A stretch of DNA of 9,495 nucleotides from an uncultured Bacilli bacterium (lineage in GTDB: Bacteria > Bacillota_I > Bacilli_A > RF39 > UBA660), in NCBI GenBank assembly GCA_947630095.1, contig CANRGI010000035.1, positions 1 through 9,495 on the forward strand, written 5' to 3'. The notes beneath the pieces were generated by a model, which worked only from the letters and a program-made list of their open reading frames with translations, ran no database searches and had not been told where the DNA came from. Made by a program: the position numbers and the translations under genes. Below, piece after piece: positions 1 to 6,953 of this stretch (its first letter is position 1; every line of letters begins with the position of its first letter).

Positions 1-3000
1 CATTTTCTTCTGTACTATCAGTTCCAAATCCAAATTCTTCTTTTTGTCCTTTTTCATACCAATAATCAAATGTATGGTATGAGTAATTTTTATCTTCAAA
101 TTGAGGAATTTTATCTGTATCTATTGTTTCTCCCTCATAAACAATTTCGTCTTTTGAAACAACCTTTCCACTTGTTTCGTCAAAATATTCAAATGTTATT
201 TTATTTTCAGTTTGATAATTTGAAATATCATTTTTTATTGTATATTCAAATGGTAAGAAAGCATATTCTTCTCCATCAAAATCTAGTTCATATTTAATTT
301 CTTTTTTATCATTACTTACTTTAAATAGAACTAATACCCAACCTTGATTTCTTTCTTCTTCATTTGGTTCATAAACTTTCTTGCTTCCATCTTCATTATA
401 TAAAGTAATTGTCCATTTATCTTTATACTCTTGATACCATTCTTCGTCTATTGGAAGTGATATCTTAATAGGAACAAAATATCCAGTATTATCTTTAAAT
501 GCATTCTCTAAAGTTTGCTCTTTTATACTTCCAGTTATTCCAACATTAGATTGTTCTCTATCTTCTTGTACTTCACCTTTTTCAATAGTGACACCTTTAA
601 CAGTATCATAGTTAAATTTATAACCTTCTAATTCTTTCTTTGCAGAAGAACCTTCTTCTAATTTACTTTCGTCTATTAAATCAAATGTAACATTATCAAA
701 TGAAATAGTTTGAAATTTTAATTCACTATAATCAACTATTACTTCATAAGGAGCATATTCGTCCCCGTCTCCATCTAAATCTACTGTAATTTTAAACCAT
801 TTATCAGCATCTTGTATAGGAGAACCATCTTCGTTAGAAGTTCTTAATGCTTTTAATATATAAAGTATTTTTGAACTTTCAAAATCATTACCAAATATTT
901 TCGTAAATGAATCACTTTCGGCATCGTGGTCAAACTTAACATTTATAGTAGTATTACCATCATTATTATAGCCTTCAGGTGCATTTACTAATTTAAGTCC
1001 TAACCCTAGATAATATAATAAACTATCAGAGTCATAATCAGGGGCTTCGTCGTCCCAGTCACTGTCTTCAAGGTATGGAAGAACACCACTAACTTTATAT
1101 TTATGTGCTTCTTCTGTTTCTTTTACTTCTACTTTATAACCCTTATCTTCGTCATACCAACCTTGATTAGGATATTGTTCTTCGTCGTCTAAATCTAATT
1201 CACTAACAGTAAACACTGAAGACTTTTCAAAAGTAAACTTACTATAATCAATAGTTACTAATGTAGGTAAGTATTGATTTTCTGCCCCGTCATAGTCTAC
1301 ACTATAATAAATTTTACAATTTTCTGTATTTCCACTACATTTAGGGTCTTCAGTAAATTGATATAAAATTGTTAAAGTTTTATTTTCTTTATCATAAGCA
1401 CTTTCTTTAAATGTTTTCTTAATATTACTATCGCCATTTAAATCATTACTAGTTAAATGTGATATTTTAACTTTACTCATATCTACATCTTCTGGTAATT
1501 TAAATGTAAAGTCAAAATAATATCCGTCATTTTCCTCAAAAACATCATTATTTAATACTTGTTCAGTTAATTTTCCTTCTAATGTATAAGTATCATTTTC
1601 ACTTGATGTAATTTTCATACCTGTATTAGCATTTGAATTATAACCCCAAGTATCTAATTGTTCTTTATCTTTAGTTGAAGCACTAGTTAAGTCTACGCTA
1701 GGAACAGTTTTCTCTTGAAGTTTTAATTCACTCCAGTCAAATGTAAGTTCATAAGGTGAATATTCTTCTCCAGCACCGTCCATATCAACTATTATTTTAA
1801 ATGTTTTATCTTCTGCATCTTTATGTAAATGTCTTAAAATATATAATTTGTCTTCAGAGTCAAAATCACTTGCAGTTATTGTTTTACTTTCTTCTCCTTC
1901 GTGCATAAATACAATTGTTAAGTTAGTATTTTTATCTTTATTTCCTGTTTTAGTTTGAATAACAAATGGTAAATAATAACCTGTTGTATCTTCTTTGCCA
2001 AATGGGTGTTTATCTCCAAGACTATCTAATATAGGAAGTAAACCACTAACATTTACATTAGTGCCGTCCATCTTAATTTTAACATCGAAATTATCAGGTT
2101 CAGTCCATCCATAATTATCTTTTAGTGGATTTGTACTTAAGCCACCTTCTTTTACACTTAATATACTAACTTCAGAACTCTTTATTAAAGTAACACTAGA
2201 GTAGTCTATTGTAATTTCTTCTGACTCTAAATACTTTTGTCCATTTCCGTCCCAGTCTACTTTAATAGTTATCTTACAATTTGCATCTCCACCACAACTA
2301 TCTTTTAATTTAAATATTTCAGTAAATACACCACTATCATTAAAACTCTTTATACCATAAGTAAATGTCTTCTCTCCTGTAACAGTTACTTTTACTCCTT
2401 CAGGTACTTTTTCTAATTCTTCAGGTTTCTTTAAATTAAATACAAAGAAATAAGCATCTTCTTCATTAGTATTGAATGTATTTTCTTTTAAAAATTGTTT
2501 TTCTATTTTACCAGTCAATTTATAAGCATTGTCGCCTTTTTCTGTATCTCTTTCTAAAGTATAATGTTTATTATTTCCAAATAAAGTATACCCCCAGTCT
2601 TTTAAAGTAGTTTTATCTTCTTCTGATATATCACTTTCATTATCATTAATACTTACTACTGAAGTTTCTTGAAAAGTTAAATCTCTTAAATCTAATTTAT
2701 ATGTTGTTTTCCCGTATACATCAGTTTCTTCGTCTTTGTCTCCGTCTAAATCTATTGTTATAGTATAAGTTGGGTCTTCCTTCCATTTATCTAATATAAT
2801 AGGCACTAGCACAGAAACAGCAGGAGTTTTACCATCAGTTGAACTTGTTTCGTCAAAACTACTCCACTCGATAGTTCCTTCACGTCCCATACCTGAAGTA
2901 GTTATTTTAGTATCCTCTGTTGCTCCAGGTACTTCTAATACATAAGCAAAAAAGTATATTGGATCTTGATATTTAGTTTTATCCTCAGTACTTAATGTTA

Positions 3001-3571
3001 TATTATTATCTTTAAGTAATAAACCACTTAACTTTCCATTTTCACTATTATAAGTAAGTTTACCATTTTCATAAGCCTCATTTGCTTTAAATTTTAAATT
3101 ATCTTCTAATATTTTAGTATATTTAGAAAATTTAGTTGTATCTGTTAAATCTATATTTACATTTGCTTTTGATTTTTCAAGAATATGATATTTCATATCT
3201 ATATATTTAACATCTACCTTATTAGGCATAGTCTTTGTACCTAAAGCATTATCTCCCTTTTTCCAGCCTATTGCTTCAAAGTCTTCATTTCTTAATTTTT
3301 CAATTTGATATATAACTATTTGAGATATATCAGTTGGTTTACTTTTATCTATTGACAAACTTGTTCCAGCCAATATCATAACTGGTGATGTAATAGTATA
3401 ATTTGATGTAAACGCATACTCACCTAGTATATATACATACCCAGCAGTCGGCACTACTGCATCTACTTCTTCCCCTAGTTCTTCAATAGTCATTTCTCTT
3501 GCAAATACTGACAATGAAGAAGTAAAGAAAGCAAATAAAGTAAATACAAATAACTTAGCATATTTTTTCAT
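1..3571 (-). CDS. Giant secreted repeat protein, C-terminus cut by window edge
   Basis: The frame is open for 1190 codons from the ATG at 3571 to the left edge, with no stop, so the C-terminus (and any cell-wall anchor) lies outside. The start is set by the AAAGGAAGG ribosome binding site 7-8 nt upstream and by a classical signal peptide: MKKYAK, a hydrophobic stretch at residues 7-22, and a probable cut after VFA (residue 24). Residues 25-165 form a unique N-terminal region. Residues about 165-1115 contain six modules, each carrying a D-x-DG motif with its first Asp at residue 274, 439, 596, 759, 931 and 1097, usually followed by a Tyr and a TIDYS-like strand. From about residue 1124 a divergent InlB B-repeat/Flg_new-like unit begins (ITFEYF, then FDYWY). 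The protein is very acidic and has only four cysteines in the visible part, in two pairs. It is probably an extracellular adhesin or stalk-like protein; its ligand is unknown. It lies 19 nt after the preceding surface-protein gene and is presumably co-transcribed with it. Confidence 0.93.
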   Translation of the reverse strand, partial: MKKYAKLFVFTLFAFFTSSLSVFAREMTIEELGEEVDAVVPTAGYVYILGEYAFTSNYTITSPVMILAGTSLSIDKSKPTDISQIVIYQIEKLRNEDFEAIGWKKGDNALGTKTMPNKVDVKYIDMKYHILEKSKANVNIDLTDTTKFSKYTKILEDNLKFKANEAYENGKLTYNSENGKLSGLLLKDNNITLSTEDKTKYQDPIYFFAYVLEVPGATEDTKITTSGMGREGTIEWSSFDETSSTDGKTPAVSVLVPIILDKWKEDPTYTITIDLDGDKDEETDVYGKTTYKLDLRDLTFQETSVVSINDNESDISEEDKTTLKDWGYTLFGNNKHYTLERDTEKGDNAYKLTGKIEKQFLKENTFNTNEEDAYFFVFNLKKPEELEKVPEGVKVTVTGEKTFTYGIKSFNDSGVFTEIFKLKDSCGGDANCKITIKVDWDGNGQKYLESEEITIDYSSVTLIKSSEVSILSVKEGGLSTNPLKDNYGWTEPDNFDVKIKMDGTNVNVSGLLPILDSLGDKHPFGKEDTTGYYLPFVIQTKTGNKDKNTNLTIVFMHEGEESKTITASDFDSEDKLYILRHLHKDAEDKTFKIIVDMDGAGEEYSPYELTFDWSELKLQEKTVPSVDLTSASTKDKEQLDTWGYNSNANTGMKITSSENDTYTLEGKLTEQVLNNDVFEENDGYYFDFTFKLPEDVDMSKVKISHLTSNDLNGDSNIKKTFKESAYDKENKTLTILYQFTEDPKCSGNTENCKIYYSVDYDGAENQYLPTLVTIDYSKFTFEKSSVFTVSELDLDDEEQYPNQGWYDEDKGYKVEVKETEEAHKYKVSGVLPYLEDSDWDDEAPDYDSDSLLYYLGLGLKLVNAPEGYNNDGNTTINVKFDHDAESDSFTKIFGNDFESSKILYILKALRTSNEDGSPIQDADKWFKITVDLDGDGDEYAPYEVIVDYSELKFQTISFDNVTFDLIDESKLEEGSSAKKELEGYKFNYDTVKGVTIEKGEVQEDREQSNVGITGSIKEQTLENAFKDNTGYFVPIKISLPIDEEWYQEYKDKWTITLYNEDGSKKVYEPNEEERNQGWVLVLFKVSNDKKEIKYELDFDGEEYAFLPFEYTIKNDISNYQTENKITFEYFDETSGKVVSKDEIVYEGETIDTDKIPQFEDKNYSYHTFDYWYEKGQKEEFGFGTDSTEEN
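227..3079 (-). repeat. Six alternating ~165-residue modules (B-A-B-A-B-A) inside the giant protein
   Basis: The D-x-DG motifs lie 165, 157, 163, 172 and 166 residues apart. Module ends are approximate. Type A modules (2, 4, 6) begin with a G-K/S-I/L-x-x-Q-x-L stretch. Type B modules (1, 3, 5) begin with an SG-L/V-L stretch, followed by LP in modules 3 and 5. Modules 3 and 5 also share a YILR/YILK segment shortly before the D-x-DG motif. Type A modules 2 and 4 have a Cys pair (C426/C432 and C745/C752) just before the motif; module 6 has lost it. The underlying unit is therefore a pair of about 330 residues repeated three times. The copies are diverged at both protein and DNA level, so this is an old duplication, not a recent tandem expansion. 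Confidence 0.8.
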
Positions 3572-3590
3572 ACTTTTTCCTTCCTTTCTT

Positions 3591-4931
3591 CTAATTTATT
3601 ACAACACTAGCAGTTACATTAGTTTTATTTGCTAATCTTAATGTTGCTTCATTTCCACCTTTTTCTACTACTGTAGATGCTACACTGCCTTGGTCTTTTG
3701 CTATTTGTGTTCCATTAAATGTAAAACCTAAATAATCATCAAATGGACTACCATTTTTTTCTACTCTAAAGTCATATTGTAAACCACCAGTTACTAATTC
3801 AAGTGCTCTTTGTGTTAAATAAATTACATATTTATCTTTTACAGTAATTTCATAAGTTGCTGATACTCCATTAGAAGCAGTTGCTGTTATTGTTACATTT
3901 CCACCATTTACTCCAGTAACTTTACCACTTGCATCTACTGTTGCTATTCCACTATTGCTACTTTGCCAAGTAACATTTTTATTTGTAGCATTGTCAGGAT
4001 AAACTGTTGCATATAATTGAATACTTTCTTTAGCATAAACTTCTTTTGAGCCATTTATTGTTATGCTTGTTACATCGATAGTTGTTGGTGTTGATGGTTT
4101 TGAAGGTTTAGTGCTTCCACTACTTCCTCCAGTACTTTGTGCTTTAGCATTTACTGTTATATCTTTAGTAGCGCTTTTACCATTAGAAGCAGTTGCTGTT
4201 ATTGTTACTTTTCCAGCACTTACTCCAGTAACTTTACCATTTTCGTCTACTGTTGCTATTCCACTATTGCTACTTTCCCAAGTAAACTTTTGATTTAACA
4301 CATTGCTGGGCTCTAATGAAGCAGTTAATTGTATACTATTTCCAACTGTAACTGAACTTTCTCCGTTTATTACAACCTTTTCTTCTTCCTTTACAGTTAC
4401 TATACAATTTACACTATATTTACCATCTTTTGACTTAATTGTAATTGTTACACTACCGGTTTTTAATCCCTTTATTTTACCATTTTCTAGTATAGTAACT
4501 ATACTTTCGTCACTTGACGTAAACTCTAAATCTTCTATTTTTATTCCATCAGGTAAAGATTTAATATCAATTTCTTTTTCTTCTCCGACAGTTAAATCTA
4601 TATTTTTATTGTCAAGTTCTATACCATTAGAATTCCAATGCGCTACTAATATTATATCTTTATTAATTTTAGTATTAAAATCAAATAATTCTTCTTCATA
4701 ATACCAACCAGCAAAATCATAACCTTCTTTAGTCGGGTCTTCTGGTTTTTCTACTTTTTCATTTTCTTTTACTTTAATTGAATTTATAATAGAACCACCA
4801 TCACTATTAAATGTAACAGTATATTCTTTTTTATTTCCACCTCTTAGTAAAAAGAAACATAGACCCGCTACTGCTATAACTAGAACTATAATTCCAATTA
4901 ATACTTTTTTATTTATTCCCACATCTTTCAT
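3591..4931 (-). CDS. Membrane-anchored surface protein with Listeria-Bacteroides repeat and three Big_2 Ig-like domains
   Basis: This 446-residue protein starts with a short basic N-terminus and one membrane segment at about residues 10-29, ending in LLRGGNKK. There is no lipobox or convincing cleavage site, so I read it as a signal anchor with the rest outside the cell. Residues 36-99 are a canonical Listeria-Bacteroides (Flg_new) repeat, with VTFNSDGG, GYDFAGWY, FDFNT and VAHW. Big_2 domains follow at about 104-180, 185-261 and 286-364; the last two share the SSNSGIATVD, GKVTGV and VTITATASNG signatures. A Ser/Thr/Pro/Gly linker (about 262-285) separates them. Residues 365-446 form a C-terminal domain I do not recognise. 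These domain types are typical of adhesins and wall-associated proteins of Bacillota, but no binding partner can be inferred. The start is supported by AAAGGAG 8-9 nt upstream. It is first in an operon with the giant secreted protein downstream. Confidence 0.93.
   Translation of the reverse strand: MKDVGINKKVLIGIIVLVIAVAGLCFFLLRGGNKKEYTVTFNSDGGSIINSIKVKENEKVEKPEDPTKEGYDFAGWYYEEELFDFNTKINKDIILVAHWNSNGIELDNKNIDLTVGEEKEIDIKSLPDGIKIEDLEFTSSDESIVTILENGKIKGLKTGSVTITIKSKDGKYSVNCIVTVKEEEKVVINGESSVTVGNSIQLTASLEPSNVLNQKFTWESSNSGIATVDENGKVTGVSAGKVTITATASNGKSATKDITVNAKAQSTGGSSGSTKPSKPSTPTTIDVTSITINGSKEVYAKESIQLYATVYPDNATNKNVTWQSSNSGIATVDASGKVTGVNGGNVTITATASNGVSATYEITVKDKYVIYLTQRALELVTGGLQYDFRVEKNGSPFDDYLGFTFNGTQIAKDQGSVASTVVEKGGNEATLRLANKTNVTASVVIN
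3868..4285 (-). repeat. Near-identical direct DNA repeats (~106 bp, 312 bp apart) in Big_2 domains 2 and 3
   Basis: The segments 3868-3973 and 4180-4285 match at most positions, including long identical runs that encode ATASNG, SSNSGIATVD and GKVTGV. The conservation is at nucleotide level, unlike the much more diverged first Big_2 domain. This points to a recent duplication or continuing gene conversion, and the two copies could recombine to delete one domain in frame (312 is a multiple of 3). Confidence 0.85.
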
Positions 4932-4997
4932 AAATCTACTCCTTTCACTCTCTAAATACTAATTAATATGTAATTTAAATAAAAATATTTAATAATT

Positions 4998-5025
4998 AAA
5001 AAAATCACTTTATATAAAGTAACTT
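4998..5025 (-). terminator. Attenuator-like intrinsic terminator in the 5' leader
   Basis: In the minus-strand RNA a perfect palindrome, ACTTTATATAAAGT (5007-5020), is extended by U-G, U-A, G-U, A-U and A-U pairs to about a 10-bp stem with a four-base loop. It is followed directly by seven Us (5004-4998). It sits about 120 nt after the likely transcription start and about 66 nt before the coding sequence. It would therefore stop transcription before the gene is reached unless it is overridden. The stem is AU-rich, so its strength is uncertain. Confidence 0.6.
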
Positions 5026-5103
5026 GTTAAATAACTCTAACTAACTACCTTACCACATACTTTCACTTCATACATATTTAAAATAATTTATTTTCTCTTT
5101 CCA

Positions 5104-5134
5104 ACTTATCACTCCTTTTATTACTTTGATAAGT
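5104..5134 (-). other. Leader hairpin, 8-bp perfect inverted repeat
   Basis: ACTTATCA and TGATAAGT flank a 15-nt loop early in the leader RNA. The loop carries AAAGGAG and the segment AAAGUAA (5127-5121), which is perfectly complementary to UUACUUU in the 5' arm of the downstream terminator (5022-5016). This could be one half of a mutually exclusive antiterminator fold, which is an inference. Confidence 0.45.
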
Positions 5135-5150
5135 ACCCTTACCTAATAAA

Positions 5151-5179
5151 ATTTTATCACGATTTCAAGTTATAGTCAA
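5151..5179 (-). promoter_or_regulatory. Sigma-A promoter of the surface-protein operon
   Basis: On the minus strand TTGACT (5179-5174) is separated by exactly 17 nt from TAAAAT (5156-5151). A TG one base before the -10 makes it an extended -10 promoter. This is close to consensus. Transcription should start near 5143, leaving a leader of about 210 nt before the ATG at 4931. Confidence 0.8.
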
Positions 5180-5216
5180 CGAATTAAAAGCATTTAACAC
5201 CTTACTTTATACTTAG

Positions 5217-5253
5217 AAAAATAACCTAGAATTTATTTTTCCAAGTTATTTTT
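5217..5253 (-). terminator. Intrinsic terminator of the DUF4116-type gene
   Basis: In the minus-strand RNA a 13-bp stem (5253-5241 with 5229-5217, two G-U pairs) encloses an 11-nt loop. The 3' arm ends in a run of five Us. The 5' arm includes the stop codon of the gene at 5246, so the terminator begins inside the coding end. It separates this gene from the surface-protein operon, whose promoter lies about 40 bp further on. Confidence 0.75.
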
Positions 5254-6487
5254 TATTAAAACGAAAATTTTTCTTAATTCTATTACTCGCGTGTGAAATA
5301 TAATATGAATTATATTTAATTAAAGCACCCATAACTTCTTCATTATCCCTATATTTTTCTATCAATTTTTTATTATAAAATGATTTACCACTTTCTGCAT
5401 CTTCTATAACATTTATAATATATTTTTTATCATTAAGTAATTCTTCACTAATATAATTTATCACGTCAACATTTTTATATATTTCTTTTTTCATAACCTC
5501 TCTATCATTAGAATATTTATTAATAATTTCACTATTAGTATAAATAATTGGAAAGTCATACTTAAAATACAATTCTTCTATATATTTAGTATCATTTTTT
5601 ATATCTTCTTCTAAATACTTTGCTAAATTGCTATCCTCTTTTAAAACTCTTTCAATTATTTTCTTATCATTTTTATATTTTTTAGGTAAAAATTCATATT
5701 CATTAACATTATAATCTAATACTGCATTAATTATTTCAATATCATTTTTTAATTCGTCACTAACATACTTAAGTATACTATAATCTACTTCTATAACTAT
5801 TTCTTCTATAGGATTTCTAAAACTTAAGTTTTTATCCTTTTCTAATACTTTTAAAACTAACTTTTTATCACTTCTAAACTTTTCTTCTAAAAAGCGAAAA
5901 TAACTAGGTCTATACTTTAATAATTTCAATATAAAACTTCTATTATTCTTTAACTCATCACTAATAAATTTATAAGGATATCTTGTAATATTTTCTAATA
6001 TAAAGTCTTCATTATTTCTTATATCGTCAGATAAATATTCTAAAATATCACAAAAAATATCTTCACTGCTTAAAAACCAAACATCTCCATATAATGGATT
6101 TTCAAAACCCCTTCCTATCTCTAAAATTGCATTTATAAATATAGGCTCTTTAAAATAATCTAAGCTATAACTCTCTAATTCATAGTTTACTTCCATATAA
6201 TTTAAAATATCATTATTTAAAATTTCTTTATCATACTTAATATAATTACTATAAGTATCTTTAAATAACTTAATATCTATATCTTTATCAAATATACTAT
6301 TACTATTTCTTTCTAACATTTCATTAATAAACTCAATATCAGTTAAATTATTTAAATTGTATTTACTCTTTAATAATTCCATTAATGATTTATAAATATT
6401 ATACTTAGTAATATGATATTCACTATCTTTATCTATAAAATTAGAATATTTACTTAGTAACATTTCATATAAATTTATTGATAACAT
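5246..6487 (-). CDS. DUF4116-type helical repeat protein, function unknown
   Basis: This 413-residue protein has no signal peptide or membrane segment and is probably cytoplasmic. From about residue 150 to the end it is built of units of roughly 25-45 residues. Their core is an aromatic or Leu residue, then S-D/E-E-L-K-N-D, a hydrophobic helix start, and a second helix rich in I, L and V (for example FISDELKNNRSFILKLL, YVSDELKNDIEIINAVL, YISEELLNDKKYIINVI). This is the pattern of DUF4116 repeats, which I assign from memory of the family. It predicts an alpha-solenoid suited to protein binding, with no catalytic residues visible. The N-terminal third is less regular but also helical. The start is fixed by TAGGAGG 6-7 nt upstream of the ATG. 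The gene has its own promoter and terminator, so it is a single transcription unit. DUF4116 proteins are often multicopy in protists and gut bacteria; no function is established. Confidence 0.85.
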   Translation of the reverse strand: MLSINLYEMLLSKYSNFIDKDSEYHITKYNIYKSLMELLKSKYNLNNLTDIEFINEMLERNSNSIFDKDIDIKLFKDTYSNYIKYDKEILNNDILNYMEVNYELESYSLDYFKEPIFINAILEIGRGFENPLYGDVWFLSSEDIFCDILEYLSDDIRNNEDFILENITRYPYKFISDELKNNRSFILKLLKYRPSYFRFLEEKFRSDKKLVLKVLEKDKNLSFRNPIEEIVIEVDYSILKYVSDELKNDIEIINAVLDYNVNEYEFLPKKYKNDKKIIERVLKEDSNLAKYLEEDIKNDTKYIEELYFKYDFPIIYTNSEIINKYSNDREVMKKEIYKNVDVINYISEELLNDKKYIINVIEDAESGKSFYNKKLIEKYRDNEEVMGALIKYNSYYISHASNRIKKNFRFNKK

Positions 6488-6581
6488 AAGTGCCTCCTAA
6501 TTAAAACTTTAAATCTAGTATTATTCACTATTAATAATTTCATTTTCTAATTCTGACTTTTTCTCATTAATACTAATTTTT

Positions 6582-6590
6582 ATTATAACA
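6582..6590 (-). promoter_or_regulatory. Extended -10 promoter for the DUF4116-type gene
   Basis: The minus strand reads TG-T-TATAAT (6590-6582), a perfect -10 with the TG extension. No good -35 hexamer lies 16-18 nt upstream, as expected for extended -10 promoters. Transcription would start near 6575, giving a leader of about 87 nt in which I see no clear structure. Confidence 0.65.
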
Positions 6591-6682
6591 TAAAAAGCAC
6601 AAAGAATATCATTTATTTTACACTATCACTTTGCTAAAATCAATATAACTCTATAATATTTTATTTATAATTTTCTTATTAA

Positions 6683-6712
6683 TTAATAAAAGGAGAATTT
6701 GTATCTTCTCCT
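6683..6712 (-). terminator. Intrinsic terminator closing the RiPP-like operon
   Basis: In the minus-strand RNA AGGAGAA (6712-6706) and TTCTCCT (6697-6691) form a perfect 7-bp stem around an 8-nt loop, followed by a U-rich tail (TTTATTAA). It starts 15 nt after the stop codon of the precursor peptide gene. It therefore marks the peptide as the last gene of the operon. Confidence 0.88.
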
Positions 6713-6727
6713 AATATTAATATTAAA

Positions 6728-6949
6728 TTATTTTGTTAATTTTTTTACATTAGTATCTGTTTTTTCATTTACAAAGGCATCTCTATACTCGTCGTGATAA
6801 TATGAATTATCTCCATAATCGTCATATCTATCATTATATGTATCGTGATAGTATGAGTCGTTGTATGAATCCCAATGAGCATCTACTGTATCTGTTTGTT
6901 TTTGAAACAAAATATCTAATATTCTAGGGTTTATTTTATCCTTTTTCAT
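6728..6949 (-). CDS. Putative RiPP precursor peptide with repeated aromatic-x-Asp triplets
   Basis: This is a 73-residue peptide. Residues 1-24 are a leader-like segment (PRILDILF, probably helical). Residues 25-61 hold nine aromatic-x-Asp/Asn triplets: H25-W-D, Y29-N-D, Y34-H-D, Y38-N-D, Y42-D-D, Y45-G-D, Y51-H-D, Y55-R-D and F59-V-N. A basic tail (VKKLTK) follows. There is no Cys, one Gly and no double-Gly cleavage site, so thioether (ranthipeptide or sactipeptide) and lanthionine classes are excluded. The block SYYHD-x-Y-x-D occurs twice (32-40 and 49-57), showing internal duplication. Its position behind a radical SAM/SPASM gene, its size and its AAGGAGGT ribosome binding site, the strongest in the operon, fit a substrate peptide that is needed in excess over its enzymes. 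The triplets match the aromatic-x-x pattern crosslinked by three-residue cyclophane (triceptide) enzymes; that class is inferred. A metal-binding peptide is the main alternative. I do not recognise a named family. Confidence 0.82.
   Translation of the reverse strand: MKKDKINPRILDILFQKQTDTVDAHWDSYNDSYYHDTYNDRYDDYGDNSYYHDEYRDAFVNEKTDTNVKKLTK
6767..6877 (-). repeat. Core region of tandem aromatic-x-Asp/Asn triplets
   Basis: This covers residues 25-61 of the precursor. The triplets start at residues 25, 29, 34, 38, 42, 45, 51, 55 and 59, so most are separated by a single spacer residue (S, T, R, E or A). Position 1 is aromatic in all nine (H once, Y seven times, F once). Position 3 is Asp in eight and Asn in one. 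The middle position is variable (W, N, H, N, D, G, H, R, V). Confidence 0.9.
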
Positions 6950-6953
6950 TTTT

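Larger units (their letters stand above)
4932..5216 (-). other. Leader region of the surface-protein operon (no gene)
   Basis: I see no credible gene in this stretch. Only very short frames exist: a 12-codon ATG frame without a ribosome binding site, and an 8-codon TTG frame after AAAGGAG. In transcription order it holds the promoter (5179-5151), a hairpin (5134-5104), an attenuator-like terminator (5025-4998) and the ribosome binding site of the 446-residue protein (AAAGGAG, 4941-4947). The transcribed leader would be about 210 nt, long enough for a cis-regulatory RNA. It matches no riboswitch or T-box that I recognise. Confidence 0.6.

Noticed and set aside
70..297. 75-codon plus-strand frame near the left edge
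   Set aside because: It lies wholly inside the giant protein gene on the other strand, has no ribosome binding site, and its product has no recognisable features.
4063..4701. Open frames on the plus strand opposite the Big_2 gene
   Set aside because: They mirror the minus-strand coding pattern (Ile/Val/Thr/Ser-rich reverse translation of Ig-like domains), have no ribosome binding site, and overlap a clear gene.
4857..4870. Lipobox near C25 of the 446-residue surface protein
   Set aside because: The residues before the Cys are A-G-L, which put a Leu at -1 instead of Gly, Ala or Ser. The hydrophobic stretch also continues past the Cys, which fits a transmembrane anchor and not a lipoprotein signal.
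5042..5092. Short leader-peptide frames in the long 5' leader (8-codon TTG frame, 12-codon ATG frame)
   Set aside because: The ATG frame has no ribosome binding site, and the TTG frame is only eight codons with no regulatory codon run. Chance frames of this size are expected.
6728..6949. Ranthipeptide, sactipeptide or lanthipeptide assignment for the precursor
   Set aside because: The peptide has no cysteine at all, so thioether chemistry is impossible.
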